A stretch of DNA of 64,000 nucleotides from JADJXV01 sp964527785 (lineage in GTDB: Bacteria > Bacteroidota > Ignavibacteria > Kapaibacteriales > UBA961). Under the pieces are notes generated by a model that was given only the letters and a program-made list of their open reading frames with translations, did no database searches and was not told where the DNA came from. Below, one piece after another: positions 60,990 to 64,000 of the stretch. Positions within the stretch are counted from its first letter, which is position 1. Each line of letters begins with the position of its first letter. A program made the translations under genes and the position numbers. Location of the stretch: assembly GCA_964527785.1 (NCBI GenBank), contig CAZGNO010000009.1, forward strand, positions 3,880 to 67,879. The letters are read 5' to 3'.

Positions 60990-61274
60990 CTATTTTGGCG
61001 GCAATTGCTTAAACACGTCATCAAATCCAGATTCAAGTTGCTTCTTAGCCACATTCCCGAAAAACGAAAGATTGAGTGTGATGTTGAGCTGATAATCCTT
61101 CAGAACGATTGTCCCGTCACCAAGTTTTGAATCTACGTTTAAGGTATTTCCCACCCATACAGACGAATTGAGCAAAGCAGACAAGTCTTTCCGTGTAAGC
61201 AAATGCTGATTGATGTAGGTTTTCATTTCGGCGGCTGTCGCCTTCGTATGTATTGTTTTTTGAATGACGGACAT
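60990..61274 (-). CDS. Small conserved protein, possibly PHA-granule-region type
   Basis: A 94-residue cytoplasmic protein without signal peptide. The pattern SVWVGNTLNVDSKLGDGTIVLKDYQLNITLNLSFFGNVAKKQLESGFDDVFKQL (about 38-91) resembles the small polyhydroxyalkanoate granule-region family (W-x-GDTL..., G-x-I-x-V, L-x-L, then a C-terminal amphipathic helix). Its function is not established, and I give this only as a likely family. It is convergent with sbcC. It lies 65 bases after accD's stop on the same strand, so it could be cotranscribed with accD. Confidence 0.6.
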   Translation of the reverse strand: MSVIQKTIHTKATAAEMKTYINQHLLTRKDLSALLNSSVWVGNTLNVDSKLGDGTIVLKDYQLNITLNLSFFGNVAKKQLESGFDDVFKQLPPK

Positions 61275-61339
61275 GGATTTTTGTATTGATATTGAAAAAA
61301 GTCAATTTCTTTAAGCAAAACTATTCACAGATACAATAT

Positions 61340-62176
61340 CTATGAAAGCAGTGTTAGAATTTGAGATAATGTGTCGCGGAGGTCTTTCCGGTGAACAATC
61401 ATATCCAGAAAACCATTTTTGAGAACCGACTCAGCACGCTGAAAACCTTCGGGTAGTTTCTTACGTATGGTCTGCTCTACAACTCGCGGTCCTGCAAAGG
61501 CAATAAGGGCTTTCGGTTCACCGATATTAACATCACCGAGCATTGCAAACGATGCGCTTACACCGCCTGTAGTAGGGTCGGTCATAATAGAAATATACGG
61601 AAGTTTAGCTTCTGCCAGTTCGGAGAGTACTGCGCTTGTTTTTGCCATTTGCATCAGTGAAAAAATTGCTTCTTGCATTCTCGCACCGCCTGATGTGGAA
61701 ATAATCACAAGAGGCGTTTTCTGTTTAATTGCTCGCTTGGCTGCACGGTAGAACTTCTCGCCGACTACAGAACCCATACTGCCACCTACGAAATCGAAAT
61801 TCATACAACCAAACGATATTTCACGTCCTGTAATTGTTCCGTAACCGATTGTGAGTGCATCGGCAGAATCAGTACGTCTGTAAGCATCAGCCAGACGTTC
61901 CGTGTAGGGTTTTGTATCTACAAAATGAAGCGGGTCGGTAGAGCGGATATTTGTATCTGTTTCAACGAAGGAATCTTCATCAAAAAGAATTGCAATATAT
62001 TCCTCACTGCCAATTCGGAAGTGGTGGTCACATTTGATACATGTGAACAGTTGCTCTTCGAACTGACGTTTATAAATGACTTCACCGCACGTCGGGCATT
62101 TGGTAAATAAACCGTCAGGCATTTCACGTTGTTGAGAGTCTTCTATATTTTTTTTGGAGCGCAGGAACCAAGCCAT
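61340..62176 (-). CDS. accD: Acetyl-CoA carboxylase carboxyltransferase subunit beta
   Basis: Transfers the carboxyl group from biotin to acetyl-CoA in the first step of fatty acid synthesis, with AccA as partner. The 278-residue protein has the N-terminal four-cysteine zinc ribbon (cysteines about 27, 30, 46 and 49, in TKCPTCGEVIYKRQFEEQLFTCIKCDHHF). The crotonase-like carboxyltransferase core contains SGGARMQEAIFSLMQMAKTSAVLSEL, DPTTGGVSASFAMLGDVNIGEPKALIAFAGPRVVEQTIR and LPEGFQRAESVL. Length and motifs match bacterial AccD. No accA is adjacent. Confidence 0.96.
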   Translation of the reverse strand: MAWFLRSKKNIEDSQQREMPDGLFTKCPTCGEVIYKRQFEEQLFTCIKCDHHFRIGSEEYIAILFDEDSFVETDTNIRSTDPLHFVDTKPYTERLADAYRRTDSADALTIGYGTITGREISFGCMNFDFVGGSMGSVVGEKFYRAAKRAIKQKTPLVIISTSGGARMQEAIFSLMQMAKTSAVLSELAEAKLPYISIMTDPTTGGVSASFAMLGDVNIGEPKALIAFAGPRVVEQTIRKKLPEGFQRAESVLKNGFLDMIVHRKDLRDTLSQILTLLS

Positions 62177-62512
62177 GATGTTCTTTCGGGTACTATTTCT
62201 GAAAAAAGTGGGAACAGTACGAAGGTATTAGACTGTTATTACGTAAATTCCCACTACAAAAATAACAAACTATTAGCAGTATTGTGCGTTGAATCAAATA
62301 CAATGCCATTGAAACTCCTTTTACAGGAGTAGGTAAGCGTCAAAAAAATGCATATTGTTAAAATTTCTTGCAAAAATGTGTGTGTTTTTTTTATGTATTT
62401 TCGCTGAAAGTTTTTTGAGAAGAAAAAACCATCCTAGTGTTCTTTCCATACCCTAGCCGCCAATAGACTATGTTTGCGGTTTTCTAAAATTTTCATTTTA
62501 TGGAAAAGCAGT
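62177..62512. other. Divergent intergenic region accD / sigma-like gene
   Basis: A 336-base AT-rich stretch. A TATTTTCG sequence lies near 62395, one mismatch from the Bacteroidota -7 form TAnnTTTG, but I could not place a convincing upstream element. No gene or repeat seen. Confidence 0.4.
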
Positions 62513-63064
62513 ATGAAATCCACCTGTTTTTACAACGCAATTGCTCGCGTAGAGAAAATTTTGCGCGTACAATATTATTATGTTTCGCCTGACGATAGAG
62601 CCGATGCACTCCATGATTCTATTCTCCGATTTCTCGAAACTAAAGACACTTACAGCATAGCCGAAGTCAAACACAATTTACCCTCATTTCTCATTAACGA
62701 AGATGAATGTACACTTTGGCTTTCCAGAGTAGCTCAGCGTACAATCATTACTTGTTGGCGAAAAGGGCGCAATACAGAAAGTATATCCTCTATCCTTGCC
62801 TTTAGTCAAGAAAAAATACACGAGGTTGTTGAAAACACTTACTCGTGCCATCCAAATACAGAAATTGCTTTTGACTGCATTACTGCACTTCAGTCATTGA
62901 ATGTGTCTATGCGGGAATGTTTTGAATTACATTTAAATGGTTGGACGTTTTATGATATCGCTATGCAATTGAAAATCTCGGATTCATGTGCCCAAAAACG
63001 GTATCAAAGAGCTAAACAGAAATTGCAGAGCACTCTAAGAATCTATGCAGTATCGTATAAATAA
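62513..63064 (+). CDS. Sigma-70-family (ECF-like) protein with divergent region 2
   Basis: A 183-residue protein whose C-terminal part fits an ECF sigma region 4: MRECFELHLNGWTFYDIAMQLKISDSCAQKRYQRAKQKLQSTL (about 139-180), a helix-turn-helix that would read the -35 element. The N-terminal part (VSPDDRADALHDSILRFLETKD, and WLSRVAQRTIITCWRKGRNTES at about 67-88) keeps the spacing of region 2 but is divergent. It is probably a sigma factor of the RpoE-like group, with targets unknown. There is no adjacent anti-sigma gene, although a structured intergenic region and a small secreted protein follow. I chose the ATG at 62513 over the upstream TTG. Confidence 0.7.
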   Translation: MKSTCFYNAIARVEKILRVQYYYVSPDDRADALHDSILRFLETKDTYSIAEVKHNLPSFLINEDECTLWLSRVAQRTIITCWRKGRNTESISSILAFSQEKIHEVVENTYSCHPNTEIAFDCITALQSLNVSMRECFELHLNGWTFYDIAMQLKISDSCAQKRYQRAKQKLQSTLRIYAVSYK

Positions 63065-63613
63065 AAGCGAAATACTTCCTAAAAAGAAAAAGTATTTCTA
63101 ATGTTGAAAACTTTTTTGTCTTGTTTTGCCGTTCTAAAACGTTAGCGGTGGTGTAAGCATAATACGAAAGAAAAAGTGGGCTAACATTAAATTGAACACG
63201 GGTATGGAGGAACGCTCTATCTGCCGTAAATGCTTACAGAATGTAAATATACAAATTGCCATCTGCGTTACTCAGGCAAGCAACATACAATAACGAACTC
63301 TTCTCACGATATTGTAGGTTGCTTGAATGTGTAGAGAAGAGACGTGGATGGTTTTAGTATGAATTTCGATAGAACACCAGCAACCGAGACCACGCACCTA
63401 AACTACCGCACCTCTTCTCGCGGAAAGTAAGGAAAGTCGAAATCTCCATGCAAAGTGTTCTGAATTTATAGATATATTTGCCTGATATAATTAAATGAAT
63501 TAGTGCAAATGTATTATATCAAAGATATAGAACTCATTTGGCATCAAAAATAATTTGTATCAACAGAGATGGTGTATCTGAGTTTTTAACAACATTTAAA
63601 ATGGAATATTAAA
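63065..63613. other. 549-base intergenic region with a highly structured segment
   Basis: No credible gene. The centre (63277-63419) has strong and partly exclusive pairing potential, annotated separately. The region also has short GTTAGC/GCTAAC arms at about 63141-63185. The right end is AT-rich leader of the next gene. Confidence 0.5.
63277..63419 (+). ncRNA. Candidate structured RNA with alternative pairings
   Basis: Hairpin 1: 63277-63292 with 63310-63325 (CAAGCAACATACAATA, one mismatch). Its loop holds CTCTTCTC (63298-63305), which can pair with GAGAAGAG at 63334-63341 as a pseudoknot. The same GAGAAGAG can instead pair with a second CTCTTCTC at 63412-63419, closing a larger arm stabilised by CGTGG (63343-63347) with CCACG (63390-63394). 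This looks like a designed switch, an sRNA, or the leader of the downstream secreted-protein gene. I do not recognise any known RNA family, and the strand is assumed. Confidence 0.4.
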
Positions 63614-63988
63614 ATGAAAAAAATCAATGCTTTTGCCTTGCTTCTTATTATGTTATTGAGTGTTTTTACTGTTACAACAACGTCTGCTAGAAACAGAGAT
63701 GTAATTAGTACACATACTCTTTCTTGTTGCAGTTCAACATCTATTGATTGTTTGATTGCTAAAAAAGGTAATATGACAGTATACAAAAATGGTGTAAATT
63801 GTGGTATAAACCCAACGCCTGTTAGTTTAACAGCACCTCCTCCAATTCCTTACGGTTACACAGAATACAATGATATTTTCATCCCAAGTTCTAGTGACCC
63901 GACTCATGGTACAGGATACAAAGCTTGTACCGTATATATAGATCTTGAACCTACCCCATTTGTTTGGACAGAAATGGGCTATAAATAA
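63614..63988 (+). CDS. Small secreted cysteine-containing protein, unknown function
   Basis: A 124-residue protein with a clear signal peptide (MKKINAFALLLIMLLSVFTVTTTSA, residues 1-25). The mature part has a closely spaced cysteine group (SCCSSTSIDC near 38-47, then NCG near 61 and KACTV near 107), suggesting disulfides. A proline-rich stretch (PTPVSLTAPPPIPYGYTEYND) lies in the middle. I recognise no family. The ribosome binding site is weak and the region is AT-rich. It is the last gene in the window and follows the structured intergenic region by 194 bases. Confidence 0.7.
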   Translation: MKKINAFALLLIMLLSVFTVTTTSARNRDVISTHTLSCCSSTSIDCLIAKKGNMTVYKNGVNCGINPTPVSLTAPPPIPYGYTEYNDIFIPSSSDPTHGTGYKACTVYIDLEPTPFVWTEMGYK

Positions 63989-64000
63989 GATATAAAGTTC

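Noticed and set aside
63141..63185. GTTAGC...GCTAAC arms resembling integron attC core sites
   Set aside because: The inner positions do not match RYYYAAC/GTTRRRY and no cassette or integrase is present.
63421..63450. Stretch GGAAAGTAAGGAAAGTCG resembling the start of RNase P RNA (GAGGAAAGTCC)
   Set aside because: The following GGGCTCC and the 3' conserved elements are missing.

Overview
The window looks like part of the chromosome of a free-living, motile, Gram-negative member of the FCB group (Bacteroidota/Ignavibacteria/Kapaibacteria-like). Three secreted proteins end in type IX secretion (Por-type) sorting domains, there are two TonB-dependent receptors, lipoprotein and outer-membrane genes are common, and coding sequence is moderately AT-rich. 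A flagellar filament cluster is present, which is unusual for classical Bacteroidetes and fits an Ignavibacteria/Kapaibacteria-type lineage. The lineage is an inference from gene content. I saw no rRNA, tRNA, CRISPR array, insertion sequence or prophage.

Layout. 0-4 kb: alpha-glucan phosphorylase, convergent with an ALDH8-like aldehyde dehydrogenase. 4-10 kb: a DUF4331 secreted protein, a TPR lipoprotein and a TonB-dependent receptor on one strand. 10-19 kb: queA, sppA, then a minus-strand housekeeping block ileS - dksA-like - lspA - rluD-like. 19-28 kb: a histidine kinase, a 2008-residue FG-GAP protein and an Ogg2-type DNA glycosylase. 28-33 kb: a flagellar filament cluster (flagellin, fliS, fliD, flaG, a FliT-like protein, a FlgM-like protein) behind a very good sigma-28 promoter, followed by ssb. 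33-38 kb: MlaD-type protein, NlpC/P60 lipoprotein, Hsp33, peptide-type ABC solute-binding lipoprotein. 38-40 kb: an AT-rich divergent pair, a possible UDG-fold protein and dinD. 40-52 kb: purine nucleoside phosphorylase, two large orphan histidine kinases with related transmitter domains, a coiled-coil lipoprotein, a second TonB receptor and a PhoR-like kinase. 52-61 kb: DUF1460 protein, a BNR/GH74-like T9SS cargo protein, sbcD and sbcC. 61-64 kb: a small conserved protein, accD, a sigma-70-like protein, and a small secreted cysteine-containing protein at the edge.

How it works together. The housekeeping genes are spread among envelope and sensory genes. Four histidine kinases occur without one response regulator. 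The flagellar cluster carries its own apparent sigma-28/anti-sigma logic. The most unusual non-coding structures are: a nested inverted-repeat array at 44.3-44.8 kb; two perfect DnaA-box-like nonamers 21 bp apart at 52.1 kb, which overlap a tiny ORF with a consensus ribosome binding site; and a strongly structured 150-nt stretch at 63.3-63.4 kb whose segments can pair in two mutually exclusive ways. Among the proteins, the isoleucyl-tRNA synthetase has a swapped GIHH signature in place of HIGH.
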